A stretch of 64,000 bases of DNA from Liolophura sinensis (Eukaryota; Mollusca; Polyplacophora; Chitonida; Chitonidae). The DNA is taken from positions 16,568,017 to 16,632,016 of the forward strand of contig NC_088307.1 in NCBI RefSeq assembly GCF_032854445.1, read 5' to 3'. This document shows, one piece after another, positions 51,243-61,917 of this stretch. Under the pieces are notes generated by a model. The model was not told the origin of the DNA and did no database searches. It saw only the letters and a list, made by a program, of their open reading frames with translations. The translations under genes and the position numbers were made by a program. Each line of letters begins with the position of its first letter. The first letter of the stretch is position 1.

Positions 51243-52998
51243 ATGAGTGACAACGCTACCTACACTGATGCATGGCAGTTGGATGAATCCGGAAAGATTA
51301 TAACGAGTGTCATTTTTTGCGGCATCATCCTCACAGGGGGTATAGGCAATGTGTCCGTGATTGCCCTGATAGTGCTAGTGAGGAAACTACATTCCAGAGT
51401 GAACATGTGTCTGGCATGTCTGGCTTTGGCTGATTTGGTGGTTTTGGTTTTCTTGCCCATTATTCCATTGAATATTCTTCACGACCTGGACGATTCGACT
51501 CTAGGACAGAATTTCTGTAAGTGATTTTTGAAAGTTTGTATCCTGGTTTCTACCTTGAAAATAATAACCGCTACATTACTACATTTACCTCGTTGGCCCT
51601 TACTGTAAGCTGTGTGATAAATAAAAACATTTTCTGTACTGAACATTTTCTGAAAGAAATATTTGCATAATTACATTATTATTTCTGTGAGTAATGTTTT
51701 ACGTAGAATACAACAATAGTAAATAAAAATTGTTGGTATTATCAGTAGAGGGCAAATTAGTAAACATTTAATGAGCATACTACCAGGAGAAACCATAAAA
51801 GTCAACGTGCAAACAAACTAAATTCTTTAGTAAGAGAACTATATCTCAGGCGTTTTTATCGCTTAAATAATAAACTTAACTAGTGATTTAAACATGATGT
51901 ATTTTATTTATTTATGTGATTGGTGTTTTACACCGAATATTTCATTTCTACGATAACGGCCAGCATTATGGTGGAAAAAAACCGGCAAGAGCCCAATAGA
52001 AACCCACGACCAAAAAAAGGATTCTTAATGACATTAGACTTTATCGCTTGAACACGTGTGCCCACATTCTATCTACATTAACTATTGTGGCAACATACCA
52101 CAATATTTTACTAGTCAAGTGTTATTCGGTTGTTTTAAAATTAAGGATTTCCTTTCTTCTACGTGGCTTGTTACCGTTGTTAGCAAACATAACGCTTGTG
52201 TACGATTTTAAGCTCGGTTTTCCACACTGCTTCTTTTAATAAAATATCTTGCTCTGTTGCCTTTTAGGTGTTTTTATCAATTCCATTGATAGAGGAGCTC
52301 TGGCCTGCTCTACCTTGATTTTTGTGCTTGTTGGAGTGGAGCGTTATACGGTTTTGTGTCATCCGTTGAAGTCGTTAAATTGGTGGACCCGGAAGAAGGT
52401 CTCTCTGTTCTTGGTCATCATCTTACTGGTCACCGTTGCGGTTTCCATACCTTATGGGTTCGCCACGACATATGAAAAGGTGATCTCTGATGATAATACA
52501 ACAGCAGTATATTGTTTCATGACCTGGGATAATCCGTGGTTGGAGCATTATGAAACTGCTGTAAATTGTGTTTTTTTCTTTGTGCCTATTCCCGTGTTGT
52601 GCTTTCTGTACGGTAAGATGATTATCGCTTTGAAGACAAAGGTGCCACAAAGCGACGACCATGGAACCGGTGTAAGGGGAGCATCTAAGTCACGTTCTAA
52701 AGTTGCTAAAATGCTCTTGGTTGTAGTTAGTGTTTTCGTTATCTGTCTTCTGCCATTTACAGTTTACCTTTTTGTAGATATCTATGCCACGGATGTCATT
52801 AAATCAATGGATGACAGATCATTTTTCATTATGAACTGGTCTACGCGAATTGTATTCTACATCAACCACGCGTCAAACCCGGTTGTATATTTTCTTATGT
52901 CTGACAATTTCCGGGAAGCCTTCAAGACAGTTTTTTGCAGGAGATGTAAAACAGTGAAACCGCCTGAATCCGTACGCACGATTTCCTCATCTCTGTGA
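51243..52998 (+). CDS. Rhodopsin-class GPCR, neuropeptide-receptor-like (paralogue 2)
   Basis: Exons 51243-51516 and 52268-52998 give 334 residues. The donor is GTAAGT, the acceptor TTTTAG, phase 1 in the codon of Cys92, exactly as in paralogue 1, but the intron is 751 bp and carries a SINE. Landmarks: N36 (1.50), D64 (2.50), C92 and C174 disulphide pair, E116-R117-Y118, P198 (5.50), C251-L-L-P254, N295-P-V-V-Y299; sequons N4 and N168. Both share MSDNATYTD at the start and a KTVFCRR tail with a SSSL-type end. Differences cluster in the N-terminus, TM1, TM4, loop 2 and TM5, while TM3, TM6, TM7 and helix 8 are nearly unchanged. The ATG at 51243 is preferred to upstream in-frame starts because paralogue 1 starts at the same residue. 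Confidence 0.93.
51902..52015 (-). mobile_element. SINE family A, 3' part, in the intron of receptor gene 2
   Basis: Reverse orientation: ttatttatttatgtgattggtgttttacaccg, aatatttcatttctacgataacggccagcattatggtgg, agagcccaatagaaacccacgacc. It explains part of the intron's excess length over paralogue 1. Confidence 0.88.
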
Positions 52999-53156
52999 GG
53001 GGACGTCATTTTCCTGACACCCGACGGTTGTCTTCGTCAGAAAATTTCAACTGGCATTTTGATGTCCCCCAAGGTCACCTCACTACACGGAAAATCTCAC
53101 CTCATAATGCCTACACCCGACCTATGTAAAAAGTCTGTTTGATCCGATGTATTTGT

Positions 53157-53285
53157 TTCATTGTTGTTTAACGCCGTGCTCAAGAACTGTTCACATATAG
53201 GATTGCGGTATTATGGGTGGAAAAAAACAGCAGTGCCTGGAGGAAACTACTGAACTGTGGCAAGTTACCGACGAACTTTCCGTCG
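53157..53285 (-). mobile_element. SINE family A, old diverged 3' part
   Basis: Reverse orientation: gttgtttaacgccgtgctcaagaactgttcac, ggtattatgggtgga, cctggaggaaac, aagttaccgacg. It lies just after the 3' flank of receptor gene 2. Confidence 0.65.
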
Positions 53286-53531
53286 CCTGAAGTACAAGAT
53301 TTCACACCATGTCGATTTTAAAAAATGGTGATCATAAAAAAGAGCGTCGTTGACTTACTTTGGTGCAAAATCAAAAGAAATCGCTGTGAACATCCACTTC
53401 ACGAGTGATAAACCCTTGAGATTTAAATGCAAGCACTTTAAACTGTTTGTGACACCCAGTTCCAAGTTCAACCTGACACATGGGTCAGAGATTTAGTGAC
53501 AAGGGTGAGTGGGGCGTCAGTACTCTTTCGA

Positions 53532-53847
53532 GTGAGTGAGTGAGTGCTTGGGGTTTGAAGTCGTACTCAACAATTTTTCAGTCATATGATGACGAAGGAA
53601 TCCTTAAGGTGCATGTACGTGTAATGTGCCTCCTTGTTGCAGGGCGGATTTCCACCGCTCTTTTATTTAGTGCTGCTTCACTGAGACGTCTTACCGAGGG
53701 CAAATAAGCCATTATACTGATACGGGTCAACCAGTCGTTGCACTATCCCCTTCATGCTGAACGCCAAGCGAGGAAGTTACAACTCCCTCTTTTAAAGTCT
53801 TAGGTGTGACTCGAACAAGAATTGATCCTGGATCCACCGGTCCCGAC
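53532..53847 (+). mobile_element. SINE family B, near-complete copy
   Basis: Almost identical to 49695-50018, with a short internal deletion after aaataagcc (the ccccgcacgag segment is missing). Imperfect 10-bp flanks: actctttcga at 53522-53531 and actttttcga at 53848-53857. Confidence 0.92.
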
Positions 53848-53857
53848 ACTTTTTCGA

Positions 53858-54358
53858 TGGTGTCACTCCGACATTTTCTTATATATAAATGGGTACATTG
53901 ACAACCACACGTCTTTATTTACAGACTCTATGAGTTTCTATCGATGCATGTACAATGAAATATGAATTCTTGTAATAAATAAATACTCCAGTGATCTTCT
54001 GTTCATAAGTGTTATTCACACATTTCATTGTTTTTATAGTATTGCTGTTTGTGATGAGTATGAGCATTACGTAATGAGTATTCCTAGACCAACAACATCT
54101 AATCAATTACCTCCTTCCAATTGATTGTTTTTTTTTTACCTAATTCTGCTTAAGTCGTGTTGGTAGCGGATGTATGAGTTACTATATATTAAGCATTTAC
54201 ACGAACAGTGAAAAGAATTGGTGCATGATGACAGGAAACCGGATTTCATCGGTTACGTGTGAGTAGCCCAAAATGTAGCCTTTTATAGCACCTGTCAACT
54301 TCAACAATCGTAAAAGGTTCGTCACTATGATTTTTGGCGACTATCCTTGTTGAAACCC
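53858..54358. other. No gene recognised; possible weak extension of receptor relic
   Basis: Spacer. About 54310-54358 may be a very diverged continuation of receptor exon 1 upstream of the relic, but the alignment is too weak to claim. Confidence 0.4.
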
Positions 54359-54512
54359 TGGACATGTGTTTGTGATTGGCGATGAGAAACTACATTCCAC
54401 TGTGAGCCTGTGTCTGGTATATCTAGCCATGACTGACTTGATGATTCTTTATTTTTACCCATGGTAGCCTTGAATATTCTTTACGACGTGGGCACTTCTT
54501 TAGGACTACATG
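54359..54512 (+). pseudogene. Relic of a third receptor copy (exon 1 only)
   Basis: Aligns base by base with the TM1-TM2 part of exon 1 in both receptor genes. Examples are tgtttgtgattggc, gaaactacattccact, gtgagcctgtgtctggta, tttttaccca and ccttgaatattctttacgac. Relative to the genes it has a 12-bp in-frame deletion near 54380 (loss of part of TM1), Asn1.50 changed to His, and a one-base loss near 54447-54457 that shifts the frame and exposes a stop at 54474. Asp2.50 is kept. The donor after TM2 is not visible and exon 2 is absent; a SINE follows at 54576. Confidence 0.85.
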
Positions 54513-54575
54513 GCCCAGAATAAGAGGGTAACAACCATGCTCTGTAGAAACACAAACAAAAGATCTTTTATTACC

Positions 54576-54827
54576 GAGGCCTCCGTGGTTAGCGCGCTGG
54601 CGCAGCGTAGTGACCCAGAAGCCTCTCACCAATGCGGTCGCTATGAGTTAAAGACCAGCTCATGCTGGCTTCGTCTCCGACTGTACGTGTGAAGGTCTAC
54701 CAGCAACCTGCGGATGGTCGTGGGTTCATCCGGGCTCTGCCCGGTTTCCACCCACCATAATGCTGACCGCCGTAGTATAAGTGAAATATTCTTGAGTTAC
54801 GGCGTTAAACACCAATCAAATAAATAA
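54576..54827 (+). mobile_element. SINE family A, near full length, with target-site duplication
   Basis: Head (gaggcctccgtggttagcgcgctgg, small deletion in the A-box), body and AAATA tail all present. Flanks are atcttttattacc at 54563-54575 and atctttgattacc at 54828-54840, one mismatch. It sits about 60 bp downstream of the receptor relic. Confidence 0.94.
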
Positions 54828-54840
54828 ATCTTTGATTACC

Positions 54841-56734
54841 AAAACAGTGTTTGTATTTCTAGCTTGAGCTAGGACTTTTGACTGATCCTCAGCAGTAAAA
54901 TTACCTACAAGTCTGCATCCTAGACACAATAACATATGCAATATTACGGACACTATAAACTTCCAGGGCGTTGTGAGACCGGGCCTTGGCTCATTGGTTG
55001 AAATAAAAGCCAGGCACTGGCACCAAGAACGAAGAAACACAGAGAATACATTTCTGAACATTTATTGACAATCGGTGAGGGAGTTTGTCGGTTTGGCTTG
55101 GACGGGTCCGCGTCTGCAAAGACGTACGCCAGTCAACCGTTTCCTACTAATTCAACACTTTAAAATATCCAGGGTCTGACCATCCTTTTTTTAGGTCTCC
55201 CAACCCAAACCACCTAAACCAGTGGAACATTCCAGTTATTACTCAGGTCTTCTAACAGTGCCAGTTAGGTGTTTGGTCGCTGAAAATCAACAACAGAATG
55301 CAGATTACCTTTAGAACAGGGTACTTACAGTTACATAGAGTCACGTGACCTATCAAAGACACCAGCGTCATCTATTGTCATGTAATAACAACAATTCACA
55401 AGGAGTATAAGTGTTAGCAGTGAAGTGACAAGATAATATTTGTACACGAGACAATATATGCATGTAAAGATAAAGAGTTGGTATCATTACCCACGCCTCC
55501 GTGCGACTCGCCCACGAGTCCTAGAATGCTCGTGCGTAAGTCCGATTGGGTTTCCGATTGGCAATCTTGAGTTCGCCAGTAGGCCGGAAAGGTGAAACTG
55601 TATCTTCTAAAATCACCGGGGACGTACTCAGGAGAGCTTTTCCGCCTGCTTCTTACTTATTCTCCGACTGATAATCACAATCACAATAATGAAGCATGTC
55701 TTCATTTGATGCTTACCGGCAATGTGTTACAACACATCCCCAGGGGTTCTGAATATTTCAGGACACAAAGGACATTTAGGCATGACTCTATATTTGTACA
55801 CTACCGGCTTGAATCGTGCGATTCCATGGTCTGAAGCAGTTTGCCACGAGGGCCAGTCTATGGTCCAACAGCAGTCTGACTGAGGTAAACGCCATAGAGA
55901 TGGTAATCGCCGAAGCGCCGTGGAGTCTGGCTTGAAGTCGTCGCTTGCAATGGTTATGGCGCCGGTGAGTCTGGATCTTCTCCCACCATCGTCTCGGCTA
56001 TGTGTAACTGATCAGAGTGTTCATACCCATTTTCTGGTCGAGGGGTTTTCTGCTGCCGACATCCCCTTCTCGTTTGGCTTTACCCCCATATTGCTGAAGC
56101 GGTGAAGGAAATCTATCCGCCTTCATTGGATTTAAAGGAGACAACAGATAGTCCTGTTGGTACATCTTATTTGGATCTATATCTGTACAAAGACGAACAA
56201 GGTCTCCTTTCAATATACTAAAGGGTACTGCATATGGCGTATACATATCTCGCCTTGTAGCATTTGTCAGATCTTGCGTTTATTGTGATGACTTTAATCT
56301 GCGTCGCAAGTTGCTAGTTCAAAAACTAGTTTGTCAAGGATACTCCATCAAACGCCTTCATTCTAAGTTTGTCAAATTTTACAATACAATCTCTGGCGAT
56401 CTGCATTGTGATCAACCACATAGACGGCGCTGTTATTGTAATATATGTCACGTACACGGTACTTAACAACATAGGTGGCGCTGGTTGCCCAGTGTAACCG
56501 TCTATCTTGGCAACTTTTAGACAGACCAGCATGTCATGTGTAACATCATAGATGGCGCCTCTTGTAGTATGAGATCTTTACATATTAACGGGAAAGACGT
56601 AATCGTCCGTTACTTTTGAATCACAATCTGTTCCGTTAAGGTCTGTAAAGCTCGTCATTTACGAACTGTATCTAATACCGCTTGACCTGGGGCTAGGGGC
56701 CGTAAAGGTAACCATGATCATTACATCTGCATGA
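54841..56734. other. No gene recognised
   Basis: Spacer. Frames at 55592-55834, 55920-56105 and, on the other strand, 54816-55061 and 55998-56246 show no recognised domain. A catagaYGGCGC-like word recurs at about 56419, 56469 and 56550. Confidence 0.4.
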
Positions 56735-57064
56735 TGCATTTATAAACAGTTGCAATCAAAGCGCGACTGAGATACTTGTTTAAATGTTATTCGACCTGGA
56801 CCTCATTCATTTACTAAGAATTTGAACCTTGATATGGAATTCATGCCTGGATTATTCACTGTCTGCCCGGCATCATTGAAAACTGATGACCGCTTCTCTC
56901 TTGTGTGTTACCGGCTTTTTTTCTTATTTGTAGAATTTCTTACATACATTTGTATTTGGGAGCTAGTGTTAAACGTTGTTTTGGAAATGGATCTGCGATT
57001 ATCGACTTGGAACGCCCTTTACGGACTACGAATGGTATATGAATGTCGGACATAACGCTTATAT
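56735..57064 (+). repeat. Family R copy, middle and first 3' unit
   Basis: Near-identical to 1550-1590 and 1771-2015: aacagttgcaatca, tttgaaccttgatatggaattcatg, actgtctgcccggcatcattgaa, accgcttctctcttgtgtgttaccgg, gcgattatcgacttggaacgccctttacggactacgaatggtat. It carries one copy of the 3' unit where 1911-2150 has two. It stops exactly where the Gypsy integrase remnant begins. Confidence 0.85.
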
Positions 57065-59600
57065 TTAACCTGTCCGGTTTGACGACCTTCCTTTCTTTCG
57101 ATGTGGTGTATACACTATCTGCTTCAATATTCGACAAAGCGAACGCCTCGCCTCATTTCGTAAAATAGTCCTTCACAACCAAAATGTACAGATTACCCGA
57201 TGCTGTTCTTGGCAATGGACCTATGACTTCCATGGCGATTCTCTCCATTGGCATCCCGGAATCTGTAATCTGCATAGGAGCTCATACGTCGCTTACCGCA
57301 TCGGTTTCTTTTGGGCGCAGGTTGTACAGGATCAACACCACTTCCTGAAGTCTGAATGCATCCCAGACCAGACGAAATGATGCCTTACCTTGGTCAGAGT
57401 ATTTGCACTTCTCAAATGCCTCCTTCAGGGGAATTATGGCACTGTTTAAGAATTTCTGTTCGCCACGCCCTTGGGAGAATGCACTGAGTTTTGACATGCC
57501 CACCGTTGTCGTCGAACCATTTCCTGCATACCAGATCATCCTTTATGACGAACTGTTCCCAGAATCCCCAGTATGTCTTAATTTCTGCCCACGGCCGTAG
57601 AAACTACATTTCATTCAATTTTCTAGAATAACTGCACAAAGTGCCGATAGGACGAGACGAGCCCCAGGAAACTTATCCCTTCTGTTGTGTCCGTGGGTGT
57701 TGGCCATTCTTTCACAGCGGCTATCTTGTCGGGGTTTAGTTTGGTACCGTCTTCAAACGTACTCGGGGCCGCTGCACAGTCCAAGAGGCATGCCACAGAA
57801 CTGGAACAATCATCTGTGAGTTGTGAACGCCGTCTTTAGTTTATCCTTCGGTTCTCTTTCAACCCGCCAGTATATAGACATTAGATCCATTGAGGAGAAC
57901 TATTCGGCACCTGTCAAAGCGTCAAGGCAGCCGTCAACACCAGGTACAGGGCATGCGTCCTTACTGGTGAGGCTGTTCAGGTGCCGGTAATCCACACAAA
58001 AACGTAAGGTACCGTCCCGCTTCCGGACAAGACTGACGCACTAGGGCTGCTAGAAGATACAACATGTTGTCAATCTGCTTGTCGATCTCGACCTTGGTGT
58101 GCGGTGCCTCTCGTCATGGCTGTTGCTTCCGCAGCCTGCTGTCGCCAGTATTGATGGTATGCCTGACCACATCAGTACGACTTAAACTGGAGGTACATGA
58201 TGCAAACAAATCACTGTAGTGTGTTAGCAGAGCACAAGCTGCTTTCATCTGGGCTTCAGAAGTTACCCCCGAATTGAGCAATAATTCTTTCCAGTGTTGT
58301 GGCGGTGAGCCCGTCGGCAGTGAGTCCACGCTCTCTTGGACTCCAGACAATGGCTCCACTAAGCCCTGTGTCATTCAATCATGAAATCAAGCCCCAGAAG
58401 TGCGCCTCCTGTTATTTCCGCCATAACCGTTTCGTGTCTCACAGCTCGTCCCTCGATTGTAAACGAAAACCCTGCAAACCCCCTTAGTCACCAAGGTAAT
58501 GCCATTGGCGTTTTAGCCACCGAGGTCAACTCAGGTTTTCCTGCATCCGGAAATTTGTCGTAACGTTCCTTTGAGATGATAGTCATCGCTGCTGCGGTGT
58601 CTACAACCAAGTTTGTCTGCGCACTGTTGACGCACACCGGAACAGACAGACCTGTTTGAACTGTCACCAAAACGCAAACCCCCAGCTTTGACTTTTTGAA
58701 GTTTCTCTGGTGTGGTCGCTGATCCAGTTTGTAATCTCTCGCTTTTTGCGGACGTTTTTGCATTTTCGGACAATCCCGTCGCATGTGGCCAGTCTCGCGA
58801 CATTTATAGCATTTAAATGTTCCTCGTCACGGATTTCCTCGTCTACTGTTACATTTCTAACTTTACTCGAGCTTCCATTCCTACGATCTCCTGCTTTGTG
58901 ACGAGTGTTAACTCAACAGCCAGCTGAATGATTTCGTACATTTTCCTTTGTCATGTTCTTTGCAAGCGCAAAAGCATCTTAGGGTCATTCAAAGCTTTTA
59001 TAAATTGATCCTTGGCCAGGGTGTCAAGAACCTCGGTGCATTGGGCTATCCAAAGGATACTAACCTTGCCTGCAGCCAGCCGATAAGTTCGGAACACACT
59101 TCAAAATGAGTCCGGTAATCGACCCATGCCGCCAGACGTCGACGGGTTGACTAACAGGCGCTTTAACATGAAAGGATCCCTAGGGGAATCATTCGGATCA
59201 ATCTTTTTCACAGGATCGCCCGCCCGACTTGACGTCGAAGAGAACAGTGCGCCACCTCTGTTTACCGTGAGATTTAAATGTCCCTCTTTAAATGATGACA
59301 ACTCTCTTTCTGCTGTGTCGCCCGAAATCCACTGTTTGATTGGGCAATACCCACTATGGTCGACAGCGTTTCGATTGGGTTAATCCCTTCCGAGCTTATA
59401 TGATTCCGAGCATTTTTAATTCTAAGCCTGCGTTCTCTAACATTCTTTCCCGCTAGTCGTCTCCTGTTCCACCGGTGTGGCTTGCCGTTGTCTATTCCAT
59501 CGCTGCCGCCATATATAAGTAAGCCTGATTCTGACCCTAATGCGCCTAGAGGTGTTGTGTGGCATGCTTTGCAAAAAAGGGTGGACATACCCGGTACTGA
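57065..59600 (-). pseudogene. Broken Ty3/Gypsy-type retroelement (gag to integrase)
   Basis: Leftward order fits an LTR retrotransposon polyprotein. Gag-like frames at 59101-59588 are unrecognised in detail. A C-x2-C-x4-H-x4-C zinc knuckle lies at about 58770-58815. Next is a protease with D-T-A-A in place of the usual D-T-G/D-S-G at about 58590-58605, then a linker with the H-Y-x-D-L-F block at 58114-58374. Reverse transcriptase start blocks (R-K-R-D-G-T-L-R-F and V-D-Y-R-x-L-N) lie near 57985-58030. Last is the start of the integrase core (M-E-x-I-G-P-L-P and V-x-D-Y-F-T-K) near 57150-57235. The Asp-Asp polymerase box and RNase H are not visible, there are several stops and frame changes, and no LTR pair was found. 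The element is dead and internally deleted. Confidence 0.78.
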
Positions 59601-61657
59601 CTTTGTCTTTGGACATCTTGTGTGTTCATTTCCCTACTTATTTCCAGTGACACTTTGTCATTACTAATGCATGACTGACTTATCCGAGTGTGAATGTGAT
59701 ACACATCCAACACCAATAAAATTTGGTTTAGCGTGAAGTACGCTTTTTACATCTGGTGGGTTTTAATGCGTTTCTGTACATAATATTTCGAGAAATTGAA
59801 TTAAATGAAATCAAAATTAACCAAGTGAGTAGACAATATCTGTTTGAGTATCAGTTTGGAGAAATGTATTAATTTGTGCCGTTAAGAGAAAGACAAGGCA
59901 GGTAGGGGTATAAACAGGGTAAACGTAATTATGACATGTTACAGGTAAAAAGGTAAACTGACGCAAATCTCCAACATGAAATCAAACAGATGCGTCATGG
60001 TGAGGGTTTTCCGAGAGTTAACTGCTTTTAGAATTAACTTTAAATATATTTTATCTTGTCGGTGTAGTACCGTTCAGTTGCCTCTTTTAGCGTTGTGCAC
60101 ACAGGAAAATTACTAGTTTCCTTTCTTTTTCTTTTTTTTTTTTTTTTTTTTTTGACTTTTTGAGTCCGCAGGAAGTTTGGAATGAAAGAATATACAAACT
60201 ACAGCATAAAGTACTTTTTTGAGTCTGCACCAGCGAATATAAAAACTACAGCACGGAACATCACACCAGAGCAGCGACGGTGTGATGGGTGACCAATGTT
60301 CACAGCTAGCTAAGTGATATGTTCGGGGATAAGATTCGGGGATAAAGCAAAATAGAAGGAAAAATGCAGCGAACAGTGATGAAAGGAGCGTTGACACAAT
60401 GTAGTACCAACCGTCAATACAATATGAATCATAATATCGCCAGCAATAGACAATTAATTGAAATGTGGAAAGGGATGTTAAGCACGTAGTGCCCTTAGGC
60501 GAAGGCTATGAACATACGATAAATGGATCAAAATATGCTTTATGTTGAAGTATTAATCTATTGAACATCAGATCCGTGACAACCAGACAGGTTTTTATTG
60601 CGATCATGTCAGTGTCTCAGGTGATAAAAACGTTTTATGACTGACCTGAAACACAATCACAATTTATTATTCAGAAAAGGCTGTTAGCTTCAGAGGCTAG
60701 TATACAACTAAATGTCGAACTGGGCTATAACGTTAGCAGAGTTGTAGATACGCCATTCGCTTTTGGTCATAGTCCACATTTACCACATCCCCCATACAAA
60801 AGGTACGGCACTGTGGCAGCATCACAGCTGGCAAATTATACGGATGAGATTGTAGTTAATAAATGTTCTAGTAGTATGCAGAGTAAAGGTTCTGGCACCC
60901 CCTACCTTGGGGCCCTCCCCATAACAAATAGAGGCTCCCAACCCCCATTCCCTGAACACCCTCCCCCTAGCAAATAGGGGCTCCCAGCCCCATCTCGAGG
61001 CGTATACACACTATAGGTTCTGGCGCACCCTCCCCTTGCCCCCCTTCCAGAACAAATAGAGCCCCCCCCCCCCTTGGGCGCCTCCCCAGCCAAGGCATAC
61101 ACGCTTATTTACAAGTCTAGCCTACATACACACATTGATATGAGGCGACATAGTTGGCATTTAACAGATAAGGCGTATAGCCTATATGTAGGCCGGATGT
61201 GTTGCACAACAGGGTGATTCAGCTGATTTCCTCCCCAGGATAGGGCTTAAACTACGGGTTTTTATGAAAAATAAATGTGATAGTCTTTTTCAGCGTGTCT
61301 TGTTTGATAAGATCCAGTATTTTTAGGAGGATTGGAGATATTGTGTTTATGCGGAAAAGTCCTTCCAATTTAGCCTATGTTTCGTGGGTCTGGGATATAG
61401 CTCAGTCGGCTGACAGAGGTGGGAAAGGCGCTGTATGTAAGGGGTGTATTCATATACTGCGTATATAAGGGGATGTTTGCTAGCTCAAATCAGGATTTGG
61501 TCTCCTGTATATGTAGTATATGAATACATTACCTGCATATAGCGCCGGGCTCTACGCACTTCTAAGGAATCTCTGCAACTTCGACAGTTTCGGAGGCAGA
61601 GAGACCTTACCAAGGGGTGTTGTAGATGGCCCAATGGTGGTGGGATGTGTCAGCGCC
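59601..61657. other. Spacer with T-run and C-rich repeat
   Basis: A T run lies at 60130-60151 and may be an A tail of an unidentified retrocopy on the other strand. At about 60255-60345 a weak, reversed family R head may be present. No host gene is seen. At 61389-61420 a tagctcagtcggctgac word resembles a tRNA A-box. Confidence 0.4.
60895..61090. repeat. C-rich degenerate tandem repeat
   Basis: Three degenerate units of about 60 bp each contain ccctcccc, (a)acaaatag-ggctccca and a C run, the last with 12 C at 61062-61073. A glycine-rich frame on the reverse strand is a by-product. Confidence 0.7.
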
Positions 61658-61727
61658 AATTAACCCCCCTAACGGTGGGTCGCTAGCGCAAAAAATCCGG
61701 AGCCCGCCGTTAGGGTGGTGATTAATT
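61658..61727. other. Imperfect inverted repeat (hairpin) beside the virus-like cluster
   Basis: The left arm 61658-61679 (aattaacccccctaacggtggg) is complementary to the right arm 61703-61727 (cccgccgttagggtggtgattaatt) apart from a few bases, around a loop of about 23 bases containing cgctagcg. It lies about 190 bp beyond the last leftward frame, so it could be a transcription terminator, an element end or a cruciform. Confidence 0.7.
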
Positions 61728-61728
61728 G

Positions 61729-61795
61729 GTAACAGGTTGAGCTATAAACCAGGCCTTTTGCTTTTTTGGACCATGGGTTCGAGCCCCACACTGGG
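61729..61795 (+). other. tRNA-like segment followed by T run
   Basis: A D-arm-like ggtaacaggttgagc and a T-arm-like catgggttcgagccccacac are spaced roughly as in a tRNA, followed by t8 at 61801-61808, a possible Pol III stop. Acceptor-stem pairing is poor, so a tRNA relic or tRNA-derived repeat is more likely than a working gene. Confidence 0.25.
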
Positions 61796-61917
61796 CAGAT
61801 TTTTTTTTACCCCCAGGGCTCTCGAGACATAGCATGGGGGTTGCCCTGGTTCCTCCCCAGAACATCATTCGGAAAAAGCGTTTTTCAGCTCTTGCCGAGC
61901 TAGTTTTCGGCCGCGAT

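Noticed and set aside
60902-61102. Glycine-rich minus-strand frame
   Set aside because: By-product of the C-rich repeat.
61385-61450. tRNA A-box-like tagctcagtcggctgac
   Set aside because: No T-arm at the expected distance and no cloverleaf pairing.
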